DNA from: Nemertoderma westbladi
Lineage: Eukaryota; Xenacoelomorpha; Nemertodermatida; Nemertodermatidae
Assembly (NCBI GenBank): GCA_032718475.1
Contig: JAUCBJ010008042.1
Location: 1-47,022, forward strand
DNA length: 47,022 bases
Reading direction: 5' to 3'
The notes under the pieces were generated by a model. That model was not told the origin of the DNA. It saw only the letters and a program-made list of their open reading frames with translations, and did no database searches. Both the position numbers and the translations under genes were made by a program. Positions within the stretch are counted from its first letter, which is position 1, and each line of letters begins with the position of its first letter. This document shows positions 31,263 through 43,341 of this stretch, one piece after another.

Positions 31263-31345
31263 TTTCGTAAAAAATCTTGTCGTGAGCTCTTCCTGAAGTA
31301 TACCTACAGTAATATAGATTGAAAGTACAGTAGAAATTCTCAAAG
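31263..31345 (+). other. Short leader before gag
   Basis: 83 bp between the LTR and the gag ATG, in strong contrast to the 5.1-kb leader of the other element. It starts TTTCGTAAAAAATC, which does not look like a standard tRNA-complementary primer site. Confidence 0.6.
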
Positions 31346-34300
31346 ATGAACTCTGACCACGGTGCATCATCAGATGGAAACCAACGAGCCGCAGCCGCCA
31401 CCAATGCCGTTGCTGATGACCACGAATCTCTAACGGATCTTCTGAGTCACGGAAGAATACTGGGTGGATTCAAATCTACATTCACGAAGCTCGGAAACCG
31501 CTTCAGGTCCTCCATAGACGATGAACAACCATTCGAAACTGTCGCAACTCTCTGGTGTGACGTCAAAATTGCATTTGGTAAGTACGAAAATAAGGCGAAA
31601 AAATTTATCTCACTTTCTGATTATAATAAAGATATGAACACTTCAACTAAAATTCGTAACGATCTGAACGTTATTTCCACGCAATTAAACGAATTAAATA
31701 ATTTATTTGAGAGTTATTCTGTCATTGTCGGAGCTTCTAAAGAACGAGCTATAGCTTCCAGTACAGTAGATCAATCATCTAAAGATTTTGTTTCAGGTTC
31801 TCCAGCTAGTTCGATCCCACTAGATGACACCATAATACGTGGATCTCACAAACCCCTGCAAAGTGATAAACCATTTTACAGTACGGTACAAGTTCAGGTA
31901 TCTCAACGGAGTGATAACTCTACAACGAATTCAGTAAAACCTAAAACTGTACTTATTAAGAATAAGTTTACTGCCTCAGATTCTCCTTTACAGGATAGCT
32001 CACAGCCACACGCTGATAATTTGTCTCGATCGTTCTCAGGTACTCGACGCACATTCGGTGATATAATATCCAAAAGAACTGTAAGTTATACGAACCAAAA
32101 GTTACAAGATGATGTAGGAGTCCACGATTCTGTTAGTAATACAGTGTCTGGTAGCAAAATATCCACTTCTAATTCCAAATTATCTTCACTTGCTCGTGCA
32201 GCACGTCTCAAAGTTCAAAAATCTAAATTAAATCTAGAACAATCACAACGCTTAACTGACTTAAATACGTTAGACTTGAAACTCAATTCAAAACGAGAAC
32301 AATTATCCAGACAAATGGAATTAGAAAATGCCATATTAGAAGAGGAATTTTACAGCCACGAACTATCTGGAAATTTAAAGCCCAGTAATGTAGCAATAGC
32401 GCCGTCTAGTGTTGCTGTTGATTCAGTTATTTCAAACAGCCCTAAAACTAGTATTCATTCAAACCATACTTACGAAACTTCATACTCTATGAATAATAAT
32501 TGTATACCATCTGTAGCAGTTCCTGTTTATTCCGTGAGTAATATTTGTGTCCCACTTCCAAACAATCCTATATTAACTAACACCGTCTATTCTAGTTCAC
32601 ATCCTGGTATGACTACTTCCGTACAACGAAATTTAACTGTAAATGACTATTCCAATATACACCCAACTTATCCGATTCAATCTCATCTTAACCCTACAGC
32701 CAGTCCTTATAACCCAGTAACTTTTTTCAGCAGTGTATCGAACGCTAATTCTACTCAGAATCATACAATGTACTATCCAAGTTCAAATATTACAGGTCCT
32801 GAGAATTTCCCCACACGATCAACCGATACAAAAACAATGAATTCCCAGTCCAACCCATCAGATAACCTAGACCATTCTATTTTACTTAGACTGAGTCTTC
32901 CTCGCCCAGACCCTATCAAGTTTGATGGAAAACCAGTAGATTTTTTACGCTTCCAGCAAACCTTTCACAACCTTATAAGTTCTAAACCTATTTCAGATTG
33001 TGAAAAGTTAATGTATCTAATTCAATTCACTATAGGCGAGCCACGTAGGTTAATAGAACGTTACCAAAGTATACACAATGGTTACGAACAGGCATGGTTA
33101 CTACTTAAGGATAGGTTTGGACATCCATCTAAAGTAGTTAAGTCTGTAATTTCACAACTTACCCAAGGTCAGCGTCTAAACAACTCCCCCGAAGATCTAC
33201 TTAAGTTCGCTGATGATTTATCATTAAGCCTTTCAACACTGGATAGTATAGGCTGTAAGACTGAACTTAATACTACCGGGAATATGGATTTAATTGCAAA
33301 TAGACTTCCTAATGAGCAATTCAATCGTTGGCAGCGAAAAGCTACTCGTCTTTATGATTTATATAAACTAGAACCCCCTATTACTGAACTAATAGAATTT
33401 ATAAAAGAGGAAGCTCGCGTCCTTAACCACCCCGTCTATTCTAGAACAACAAAACGCCCTCCTCACCTTGTTCCTGTCAGTAGTAGTCACTCCAGCTATA
33501 AGCCACAAGTAAAATCAGTTAATTTAGTTGAATCTACTAAACCTAAATTTACTACTACTACCTCACAGTCTCAACCTATTTCGGAAAACAAAACGTATTG
33601 CTTCTATTGTAAAGGCCAGTATCATAGAATATACACCTGTAAAGATTTTCTAGCTTTAAGCCCCACAGACCGCCATAAACATGCTACAGATTTAAGCTTA
33701 TGTTACAATTGTATAGGCGGAAAACATATAGTCGCTAATTGTAACTCTAAACTGTCCTGTAAAACATGCGGCGCTCGTCACCATAGCTTGTTACATTTCG
33801 ATTCTCCTAAAACTACTGTAGAGTCACTTACTGTTACTGCACCAAGATCTGTTAAGTCTCACGTTACTAGTAAAAGTACATTAAGTGATTGTGTAGTTGT
33901 GTCACCTACATCGAATTTGATTCAGACTGACCCCCTTATAACGGAATCGTCCAACACCTGTTATACTCAAGTCCGTAATACTGGACTCCAAACCGTCCCC
34001 ATTCAACTTTTTGTACCTAATGGTAATTCTGTCTCGACCTACGCTTTACTAGATACTGGTTCAACGACTTCGTTTGTTGATGCAGATGTTCTAGAACAAT
34101 TGAATAGTCCCCCTTCGTCCTTTAAGATGGTTAGAATTCTTACATGTGTGAACAATAGCGCTTCAGTAGAAATAGGAAAGGCCTCGTGTTCTGTTTCGTC
34201 TGTCCATTCACCCGACTCTGTTATTCTAGAACAAGTAGAGTTCGATGTCATTAGAGGCTTTCGAAATAATTTCCGACCACATAATCACTGGGACATTTCT

Positions 34301-37300
34301 GAATGGCCTCATTTAGCTGATTTGAACTTAGACCACCCCCCTTTGGATATTCCCCAAGTTACCGTTCTACTTGGCCAAAATGTTCCTCTGGCTCTTCAAC
34401 AGACTAATTCTTGTTTAGGTAGCAATCCAACAAATCAACCGTACGGTATTGAAACTCCCTTTGGCTGGGTTGTATGTGGCCCTAACCTCACCTCTTTGAA
34501 TCCAACTTCAACTTCCGAGGATAATTCCGAATTTCTCGAATCCCGTACTTGTCAAAAGGTTGAGAATCCCCTACTGTTTGAGAAAGTAGACAATTCTTCT
34601 TCTTTGAAACCTCTTCTTTCGCTTTGTTCGTCAACTTCTCAAGCAGTGGTAGCCGAATCTCCTCAATCTGATGATTTCTTGTTTTCAACCCTTGAACCTT
34701 GTCTCAGCCCATCCGATCCACCACTTTCGTCGACTTTTCTTGATAAGCTTGAATCTAAACTTCAATATTTATGGGAGTTTGAAGCTCACGCTTTTTCACC
34801 AAAGGAGTTATCCACTGAAGACCGTAGAGCTCAACGTATTCTTGATTCAGCCACCCTCCTCCCTGACGGCCATTATTCTCTTGGTCTTCTCTGGAAATCA
34901 GACGATATTTCCCTTCCTTGCAATAGGATATATGCATTAAAACGATTAGCTTGGCTTAAGAAACGACTTGTTTCTCGCCCTGATCTCCTGCCATTGTACT
35001 CAGCCCAAGTAGAAGATTACATTTCTCAAGGTTATGCCCGAGAACTCTCTAAACTTGAAACTTCATCTCATGGTCCCTGTAGTTGGTACTTACCGCATCA
35101 CTACGTTCTTTATCCTAAACATCCTGGCAAGCTTAGAGTAGTTTTTGATGCTGCTGCCAAATATTAAAACACCTCTTTGAATAGTAAATTATTGACTGGT
35201 CCTGACCAATCCAACCTTCTCATTGGCGTTCTTTGTCGGTTTAGACTTCACCCAGTCGCATTTTCTTGCGACATCAAAGGTATGTTCCACCAGATCCGCG
35301 TAGATCCAATTGATCGAGACTCATTGAGGTTTCTGTGGTGGAAGGGTGGAGACTTGAGTCAGCCTCCAGTTGAGTACTGGATGGAGGTCCATGTCTTCGG
35401 TGCTGCGGATTCGCCTTGTATTTGTATGCACGTCCTTAGGAAGACCGGCAATGATAATGCACACCTTTATAGGCCGATAGTTAATATAGTAATCCAGCGA
35501 GATTTTTATGTTGATGATGGCTTAACTGGTGCTCCGACTGTTGACGAAGCTCTTTCTTTAGCCAATGACTTGATTGAGTGCCTTAGCAAAGGCAGATTTC
35601 TTCTTACGAAATTCAATTCCAACAGTCATGAATTTCTTGAAGCTTTAAATCCCGAACTACTTAAAATCAAACAGAACTCAGAATCTTCTTCACATTTGAC
35701 TTCTGTTCTCGGTGTTTCATGGAACACAATGGCCGACACACTTTCTGTTGACATTAAACTAAGTAACATTTCTCACACCAAACGCGGACTGGCTTCTCTC
35801 GTAGGCTCTGTTTTCGACCCACTCAATTTCTTGGCCCCTGTCACTCTTTCTCTTAGATTAATACTTCAAGAGACTTGGCGTCTCAAACTTGGCTGGGACG
35901 ACCCCATACCAGAGGGTTTGGAGAAACGGCTTGATGAGTGGATTTCTCAAGCACCACTTCTGAATAATTTCAGCATTCCCCAACTTTATTTTCCATTTCA
36001 TCCCTCAGGTAACATTTATGAAATTCATTCTTTCTCAGGCGCCAGTAATAAGGGCTATGGTATGGTGTCCTTTCTGCGTACAATAAGTTCTGCTAATGAA
36101 ATTTCTGTCAGTTTTCTTGCAGCTAAATCACATCCTGCTCCGCTTCGGTATATTTCCATTCCACGTTTAGAGCTACAAGCTGCTGATCGTTCTGTACAAG
36201 TAACTGAGAAAATTCAGACTGAATTAGACCTACCTATCGAAAGTATTACGTTTTGGACTGACTCCACAGTCACACTAGGCTATATCTCTAATGAATCTCG
36301 TAGATTCAAACCCTATGTAGCTCATAGAGTAAGTAGGATACAAGAACATACAGTAGTTGCCCAATGGCGTCATTGCCCCGGCTCTATAAATCCCGCTGAC
36401 CATGCTAGTAGGGAAATTTCCCCACAGAAATTTCTCGAATTGGATCATTGGGTAACTGGCCCACATTTTCTTTCTCTTTCACCAGAAAATTGGCCCCAAA
36501 CTCCTTCATCCCGATTAAACCTAGATGATCCAGAACTTAAGCGTGAAATATCAGCTCATTCAACTGAAATTAATATTAGTCCCACTGAAAAATTAATACA
36601 GCATTTTTCCAGTCTATTCAAACTTTTACGTTGTGTTTGTTGGTATATCCGTTACTTTCAGTTACTTAAAGACAGGGTAAATAGAAAGAAGAACTCTAAA
36701 CAGGAATTGTCTCAGACAACTGCCTCTGTCAGCCTCCCTATTGGACAACTTGTGGACGGTACCAGCACAGTGACCACTAGTACTGTTCACCAAACCCCTG
36801 AACATATAAAAGTTCAATTTGATTATTTTCAACCATTTTCTCTAAACGATATCGCTGTTACTAAGCGACGCATTATACTATTTGTGCAGCGTGTTTGTTT
36901 CTCTACAGAATACAAGGCACTTGAATCAAACAAATGTATTTCTAAAACTAGTCCTATTCGAAAATTAAGTCCTTTCCTTGACGAAAACGATGGCTTGCTG
37001 AGACTTGGTAGTCGAGTTGCTCGTGCACCAACATCATACGACGCTAGATTCCCCATTCTTATCCCAAAAAATAGTCATTTGGCTCGCCTTCTTATTTCTT
37101 GTGCTCACAATAATTTATTCCATGCTGGACAAGACCACACGCTTACTTGCCTTAGACAAAATTATTGGATAGTGAATGCCAGAAGACTTGTCAGAACTAT
37201 TCTTAATAAATGTTTCACATGTCGACGTTTGCATGCTCCAAAACTATCTCAAAAGATGGCAGAATTACCTGAATCTCGTTTGACACCATTCCTACCAGCT

Positions 37301-38224
37301 TTTTCATACACTGGCATTGACTTATTCGGCCCGTTTCTTTTGAAACGTGCGCGATCTTTGGTAACTAGACATGGTATAATTTACACCTGTTTTAATTCTA
37401 GGGCAATCGCATTAGATATCACGGAGGATCTTACCACCAATTCGTTCATCAATTCTCTCCGTCGTTTTGTTTCGACCAGAGGTTCCCCAAGACGTATTTA
37501 CTGCTATAACGGCACTAATTTCGTGGGTGGAGAGAAGGAACTCAGCAAATCTATGGCCGCCATCGATGGAACCAAAGTTGTAAACTTCTTGGAATCCGTG
37601 AACTGTGAGTTTCGTTTCCAGACGCCAACTGCCTCTCACACTTCGGGCGTGTGGGAGCGAGTAATCAGGAGTGTAAAGACCGCTCTTTACTCCACCCTGC
37701 GCGACTCCACGAGAATCAATGAGGATACGTTCAGAACCCTACTCGCTGAGGTCGAGGGTGTCCTCAACTCCCGGCCATTGACCTCCGTGAGCGACGACCC
37801 CACTGCAGATCAACCACTAACCCCTCGTCACTTCCTCCTCATCAATTCAGTTCACCTTGGACCTCCGGGTGATTTCGACTGCCGAGATGAGTATTCTCGC
37901 AAATCTTGGCGCCAGGCTCAAGGTCTCGTTAACTCGTTCTGGAATGTATGGTTGGATGAATATATCCCAATGCTTCACCAACGCCAAAAATGGTTGGATC
38001 CAAAGCGAAACTTGAAACCTGATGATCTCGTTCTTCTAACAGAGGAGAAACTCCCCCGCAATTCATGGAACGTGGCACGAGTTGTCGAGACTCGACCGGG
38101 AAGGGATGGGAGAGTCCGCTCTGTGGTTGTGAAGACCAGCACAGGTTCTACTCTCGCTCGTCCAATCAATAAACTTTGCCTTCTCGAGGCCAATGACCCT
38201 GAGGAAATTAAATCGTATTGGTAG
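31346..38224 (+). pseudogene. gag-pol: BEL/Pao gag-pol, interrupted and catalytically damaged
   Basis: A single frame from ATG 31346 to TAG 38224, broken once by TAA at 35165-35167 in the RT region (FDAAAKY then stop, next codon NTSLN in the same frame). Order: gag with coiled coil (about 285-340) and capsid region (IKFDGKPVDFLRFQ); zinc knuckles CFYCKGQYHRIYTC (about 751), CYNC and CKTCGARHH; protease LLDTGSTTSF (about 902); RT with YVDD (35510 area); RNase H; integrase. The first RNase H catalytic Asp is Gly here (FSGAS, codon 36038-36040). The second integrase Asp is Tyr (YNGTNF, codon 37505-37507). The first Asp (GIDLFGP, 37319) and the Glu (WERVIRS, 37655) remain. This copy cannot be autonomous unless the lesions are sequencing errors. 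Length and domain order are otherwise normal for the family. Confidence 0.93.
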
Positions 38225-38408
38225 ATTGTTTACTTGAAAACTCATCAAAAAATTTATATTACCTTGTGTTATTGGTTATGGGTTTTAGTTTCAATTTGAA
38301 CTTTGTTCTACAGTACTCTGTTTGTTTCATTCTCCCTATGTATTTTGGCGTTAGCTGTTTTTTGTTTATTTTTCTTACTGAGATTTCATTAAATCTCAGA
38401 GGCGGGTG
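38225..38408 (+). other. 3' untranslated end of second element with polypurine tract
   Basis: 184 bp between the pol stop and the 3' LTR. GAGGCGGG just before TGTTCGC is the probable polypurine tract that primes plus-strand cDNA. Confidence 0.6.
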
Positions 38409-39794
38409 TGTTCGCTAACGCCGCAAAGATACGCATTTATTTTTCTTTGTTTTTGAATATGATCATGTTTATGTACTATTCCGTCTTTATTTCCTTTTAC
38501 CCATTTATTATTATTATTACCGCACGTTTATTTGCTAATTATCTCTTTCGTATTTATCCCAGTATCATTTTCATTGATCTTTCATTTGTTCTATAATTGT
38601 TTACACTACTTTCGTATTACTTTGTTTCCGTTATTTCACATATTTTACCTTTACATAATCACTTTACATACTTACCCTGACCCGTGCTTGTTCCGTCTCC
38701 CAGAAAGTAATTTTGTAAGAAATTCAAATAGTCCTTAATTAACAAACATTATAGTGATATTTTTTGATTTGAAAGCTATCATTGATAAAACTTCAGTCTA
38801 GATTTGTTTCTTTTTGGAATATTTTACACCTTTGTATTATTACCCTTCATTCTTGCTGGTCTAAATGTTCGAACCTTTATTTGATTCTCGGCCAATTTAA
38901 TAAATAATAGCGTAGATATCATCCTTTGACCCTGAGACGCTTGACGACGTCCGGCAGTCTTGTGGTTTTCATAAGTAGGCTGCCCGTGATCCTCTTACAA
39001 GGCTCTCGGCGGGCTAGCTGACCATTATACAGTATATTAGTATCTCATCAATCATTTCTCAGTAGGCTGCCTGTGATCCCCTAACAAGGCTCTCGGCGGG
39101 TTGGCTGACCATATCACACATCAAATTAATATTTCATTTGGGCGAGAGTCAGATATTGGTTCGTGTACATTTCTGACAGCGAAGATCACCCCATCTCTAT
39201 CCATCCACATTGTAAATTAATTAATACATCACTGCTCTAACCAATCAAAATAGAGATTCACTTCACACCTTTTCCAATGATAAACACAATCTAGCTTTCC
39301 TGATTGACCTCTCAATTATCCCCATCGCAAGTAATTCAGCTTTCAATCTCTTTAAATATCAAATTGCTCTTCATTCTATGCCTTTTTATATTTCTGGGTG
39401 ACGCACAAGATTTTTTACCGCTCTACAACCGTCCATCTCTTATATGTCGGTTATACATCCGTTAAATTTACCGCTCCACAACTTTGCTTTATTTCTTTCG
39501 AATGTTCTTTATTTTTCCCTATTTTTTATCGTTTCCTTGATCGATTGTACATTATTATTCTCCAATGTCCTTTTGTTTATGCGTATCATTTCGACGTTCA
39601 AAAACTATTTCAAATAGAAACAATACTGCAGTTTACGCCAAAATAATAAATTACATTTCATTTGCAACTATTTCCTTTTGTCTCACTTCAAATACATCAA
39701 TAAATAACCAGATTTATAATTCCATCGTTCCTTTTTTATGAGCGTGTTAATATAATGAAAATTTAGCGTCACCTTGAGTATTAGTACACGCACA
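38409..39794 (+). repeat. 3' LTR of the second BEL/Pao element
   Basis: 1386 bp, the same length as the 5' copy, starting TGTTCGCTAACG and ending CACGCACA. Followed by the CAGGC target duplication. It has the same internal 52-bp duplication as the 5' copy. Confidence 0.96.
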
Positions 39795-39799
39795 CAGGC

Positions 39800-40288
39800 C
39801 TTGAAGAAATACACGAATATGAGTGCCAGAATGGGCTCAAAGTAACCTCTACCTTTACTTGACCTTATTACGATCTTAGTACGGTACATGTCTGATATGG
39901 TGGATGAGTTGAAGACAATCTTGTTATGAAAGACCCCAGGAGGCGCATCATCATCACCACCCCTAATTGATTTAAATGTCCATTGAAACAGACTTTTAAA
40001 ATTTGATCAATGTCTATGTTGTTTTTGATTATGCAAATATGCTCTAAATAATATTGTATTTCCTACAATATACAGTATATTTCTAACATGTTTTTTGTTT
40101 TGGTTCCACCACGCATCCCTGTAACCTGGTCCTTTACTAAATTTCAATATGTATAATTAATTAAAACCTTACCTTTGGTGGTCTAGCTCGCCATATTTTT
40201 GATTCAGTTCGATCCAGGAGAGTTACAGTTATCCCACACATTACTTTTAACTTTACTATTATTGACTATTTTTACTGCTTATTTTCAG
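39800..40288. other. Intron sequence before ShKT exon 3
   Basis: About 40095-40142 is a diverged fragment of the nested long-TIR element at 26830 (shares TTGTTTTGGTT, CCTGTAACCTG and TCCTTTACTAA). The stretch ends in the acceptor TGCTTATTTTCAG at 40276-40288. Confidence 0.6.
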
Positions 40289-40423
40289 TTTGTGAAGAGC
40301 GTCCAGATATGAACGACCACTGTGGTAATTGGGCATTACACGGACAATGTCAAGCAAATCCTAGGTATATGTATAATTACTGTCAGACCAGTTGCTACAA
40401 ATGTGGCGATGCAACAATTGATG
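40289..40423 (+). CDS. ShKT-domain exon 3
   Basis: A 135-bp exon, phase 1-1, between acceptor TTATTTTCAG and donor GTAATT (40424). It encodes C-EERPDMNDH-C-GNWALHGQ-C-QANPRYMYNY-C-QTS-C-YK-C followed by GDATIDG. The six-cysteine ShKT pattern is complete. The spacing is as in exons 1 and 2, although the core is WALHGQC rather than WAxxGEC. All three share phase, size range and orientation, which supports membership of one gene despite the 14-kb gap. That they are spliced together is inference. Confidence 0.83.
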
Positions 40424-40704
40424 GTAATTTGATAATTTGATTATTTTCATTAAATTATTAAAAAACAGTCATATATTTCTTGGTCAACTTTTAATATTTA
40501 TATACTAACTAATGTATATTAATGTATTTCTTGTTTCATAACTTATATAATTTAAAGACATAAAATATATTATTCTTCAAATTGATACTTTTTGCTCGAT
40601 ACTTTTTACCCCAAAATCAGTAGAAAATTGAGTACTTTTTACTTTAGGGAAAAAAGTAACATAGGATTGCATTGATTTTACCTTTTTCCGGGAGAAATAA
40701 GTAA

Positions 40705-40860
40705 GACCAGTTGTAACAAATGTGACAATGCAACAATTGATGGTAATCTGATAATTATTTTCATTAATTATTTTAATGTCATATATTTATTGGTCAACTT
40801 TAATATTTTTGATATTTCTTGTTTTGTATATTATATACTTTTGAGACATAAAAAGTTACT
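40705..40860 (+). pseudogene. Partial tandem duplicate of exon 3 end and intron
   Basis: 40705-40743 repeats the 3' end of exon 3 (AAGACCAGTTGTAACAAATG for CAGACCAGTTGCTACAAATG) through ATTGATGGTAAT. The following intron sequence also matches for about 120 bp (TTATTTTCATTAA, TCATATATTTATTGGTCAAC). Upstream of the remnant there is no acceptor and an in-frame TAA, so it is not a usable exon. The offset from the original is about 320 bp. Confidence 0.8.
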
Positions 40861-40963
40861 GTATATTCTTAATCTCAAATTGTTACTTTTCCGCACTAAT
40901 AGACACTTTTTTCACTGGGAAAAAAGTAACTCAACAGGCATTACTTTAGGTTCAAAAATACTA

Positions 40964-41526
40964 GAAAGCCAGCAAGCTGGCTGAAGGAGCCCGGAGGAAG
41001 AATCCTAGCCAAGGCTATTACAAATACACCTTGTCAGTCAGCAGCAAGTAAACTAAATAATAGTCTAAACTGTAAGGCGTGAGGCTAGTTGACTTTGTGG
41101 CTCGTCCCACATAATAAGAAATGAAACTTTGCTACAACTAACAAAAATATAATATGAAGCAATTAATTTAATTATCAAGCACGTTAACAAGATAAAAAAA
41201 TGCCCGTGATGCACTAACAGATAAATATAACAACGAATAGAGCCAAATAATAAATTAAGTATCCTTCTAAATGTATTACCTCGTCAGCTGAATATCTCCT
41301 CCCAGTAAATCCTGAGAATTTCTATAAGGTTACTCACTGCTAAGTTAGGTGGTGGGACAGCTGATTGAAGTATAACCTCAAATCTTAGGTTTATAATGAT
41401 ATTTAGGGGCTAGGATTACTCTCTCAGACTGTAAGCAAAGCTGAAAGTTCAATGGTGAGGGAACCACCTACACTATGTTTGTCTAATGGGCGGTCTTTTT
41501 ATAGCCAGCCAGCTTGCTGGCTTTTC
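40964..41526. mobile_element. MITE with 20-bp TIR and TA flanks
   Basis: The left end is GAAAGCCAGCAAGCTGGCTG and the right end, inverted, is GAAAAGCCAGCAAGCTGGCT. Both lie next to TA (40962-40963, 41527-41528). The element is 563 bp with no ORF. The terminus itself contains a short palindrome (CCAGCAAGCTGG). A second, truncated copy lies at 41909 and a third end at 1919. TA duplication points to a Tc1/mariner-type mobiliser (inference). Confidence 0.8.
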
Positions 41527-41628
41527 TACATAGTTAATTAATAAGGCTGCCTTTGATGTATTCTAATGGGTCAGGCCGGCCCACCAATAATACTCCTAAA
41601 GACAACTAACTCTATGTATTCCTTTGCC

Positions 41629-41900
41629 ACAGCTGTCAATGAATGTCTAAATCCTATAATTTCGCGACAAAATAATGTCAAAAAACGAAATTTATCGAAT
41701 ACCACACATAGAATCGATCTGAAATTTTGTAACGCGATTATGAACCACACAAGCAATTTACTTGCAAAATTTCATAAAAAACGTCAGGCAGGAAGTGCCT
41801 GAACCTGGATTATGATCAGTGAGTGAGTGAGTCAGACAGTCAGTGTTATATGACCTGAGATTTTTACAGTAAGTTTCCCGCTGTCAAGCGGACTCCTAAT
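41629..41900. mobile_element. Helentron/HINE-like repeat, copy 1
   Basis: 272 bp that recurs at 44302-44569 with about 85-90 percent similarity by eye. It ends in a GTGAGTGAGTGAGTCAG-type tetranucleotide tract, then CCGCT-loop-AGCGG (a stem-loop), then CTCCTAAT. A tetranucleotide microsatellite plus a 3' stem-loop and a CTRR-type end next to T resembles Helitron-derived short elements. Not proven. Confidence 0.5.
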
Positions 41901-41908
41901 TAAAACTA

Positions 41909-42143
41909 GAAAGCCAGCAAGCTGGCTGGAAGGAGCCCGGAGGAGGAATCCTAGCCAAGACTATTGATTACAAAAATGAACTACGTCAGTCAGCAGAAAG
42001 TAAACTAAATAATTGTCTAAATTGTAAGGCGAGAGGCTATCTGACTTTATGGCTCGTCCCACATAATAAAAAATGAAACTTTGCTACCACTAACAAAAAT
42101 ATAATATAAAGCAATTAATAATAATTATCAAGCACGTTTACAA
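41909..42143. mobile_element. Second MITE copy, right side missing
   Basis: Starts TA-GAAAGCCAGCAAGCTGGCTGG and is collinear with the first about 230 bp of 40964-41526 (AGCCCGGAGGA-GAATCCTAGCC, TGGCTCGTCCCACATAATAA, ATTATCAAGCACGTT). Similarity then stops, with no right TIR before the next element. It lies only 8 bp after the HINE-like copy. Confidence 0.8.
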
Positions 42144-42459
42144 TTTATAAGATTACCGAATACTTAATAGTGAAGAGCCTGGCGGCCCGATAAGGAACCG
42201 ACCTTTTTATTTCATAAAAAGCAGTCAAGTGGTAGCGGTTATGAATTTGAGCTCCTGGTAACAAATCTGAGTTTCTAGTTACAAATCTGAGTCTTTTAAC
42301 AATACAATAAATAAATAAATACAATAATTACTAAGAAATTCGATCTATTATTAGTTGCTTAATTCTAGAACAAAATCGACCTGCAAATAGTGAAGACCTC
42401 GTTTTGGAATTTCGAAACCATGCTGGTCCGATGCGCGATATCGTGTTTAGTTAATAAAT
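42144..42459. other. Intronic DNA between transposons
   Basis: Nothing coding. The stretch 42395-42455 (TTCGAAACCATGCTGG...GATATCGTGTTTA) is a diverged direct copy of 43450-43500 on the other side of the TTAA element, so both flanks may derive from one older repeat. Confidence 0.45.
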
Positions 42460-42463
42460 TTAA

Positions 42464-43337
42464 GGGGGGGGTATACCCCCCCATGAACCTTTTTTTAAAA
42501 TGGCTGTCAATTAGTGTTAAATGATAATATTGCTATTTTGTCATGGTCAACCACTGTATGGAAGGCCAAATAGCCTTTATAGTAAAATTTGAAAATTTGT
42601 AGCCTCCCTCTAGCGGCTGGCGGCGGAATTAAAGATTTCACTAAAATTGCTACTAGTCCCTCAATTTTGGTCCAAATTTCTTGAAACCAACTTTTTTGGA
42701 CTCAGCGTGATCAACTCTACAAAAGTTATCTTATAGAATTTTTAATTAGCCAATTTTATTTTAATTAATTAATTTAATTAATTAATTATCATATTTTTAA
42801 TTAAAAATGGCTAATTAGAAAAAATGGCAATATTTATCAAAATTCCATAAGATAACTTTTAAAGAGCTTCCAAAGCTCGTTCGAATGAGCCATAAACGAA
42901 GAAAATTGGTTGAAAAATGACGGAGGAGTAGTAATTTGAAAATGAAAAATGTCATTCCGAGAAAATGCCCTTCAAAGTTTAAACCGTCCCGCCAAAATTG
43001 GCTGTCTGTGTTCTGGTTGGTTAATTATTTCTGGCACGAATAATGCACACCAACGAGTTAAAATGTTCATTTCTGGGGTTTTCGGGGTCGCTGATTTCAT
43101 TTCCGATGTCAGTTTTAATTTTTAGTGGAATCTAGTCTATCTGTCTGTCTGTCGGTCTTCTGTCTTTCTTACAATTTGACGGACAGATCGTCATACGGAA
43201 AAACAGTGATAACTCGAGAACTGAAATAGGTCTCACTAAGCGGTTTTCAGATTTGTAATCCTCATTAAATTCTGCTCTAGATGAGATAAAGAAACAATAA
43301 TTTGAAAATTTTACCTGAGGGGGGGTATACCCCCCCC
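42464..43337. mobile_element. TTAA-flanked element with G8-TATA-C7 termini
   Basis: The left end is GGGGGGGGTATACCCCCCC (42464-42482). The right end is its exact inverted copy (43319-43337), a 19-bp perfect TIR that is nearly self-palindromic. Both ends abut TTAA (42460-42463 and 43338-43341), the target duplication of piggyBac-type elements. Inside, 42724-42865 forms a strong fold-back (AAAGTTATCTTATAGAATTT against AAATTCCATAAGATAACTTT). Weaker inverted similarity extends outward. 874 bp and no transposase. piggyBac ends usually begin CCC, so the class is tentative. Confidence 0.8.
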
Positions 43338-43341
43338 TTAA

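Larger units (their letters stand above)
29877..39794 (+). mobile_element. Second BEL/Pao LTR retrotransposon, 9.9 kb, intronic
   Basis: Two 1386-bp LTRs (29877-31262 and 38409-39794) bound a plus-strand gag-pol. The 5-bp duplication CAGGC proves a simple insertion. The LTRs differ at only four positions I could find, so it is young. The LTR begins TGTTCGCTAACG and ends CACGCACA. A purine-rich GAGGCGGG lies before the 3' LTR (38400-38406). No TGG-type primer-binding site follows the 5' LTR. It lies in the host intron between ShKT exons 2 and 3, in the same orientation as the gene, so its polyadenylation and splice signals could affect host transcripts. It belongs to a lineage different from the 18.7-kb element. 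Confidence 0.96.
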
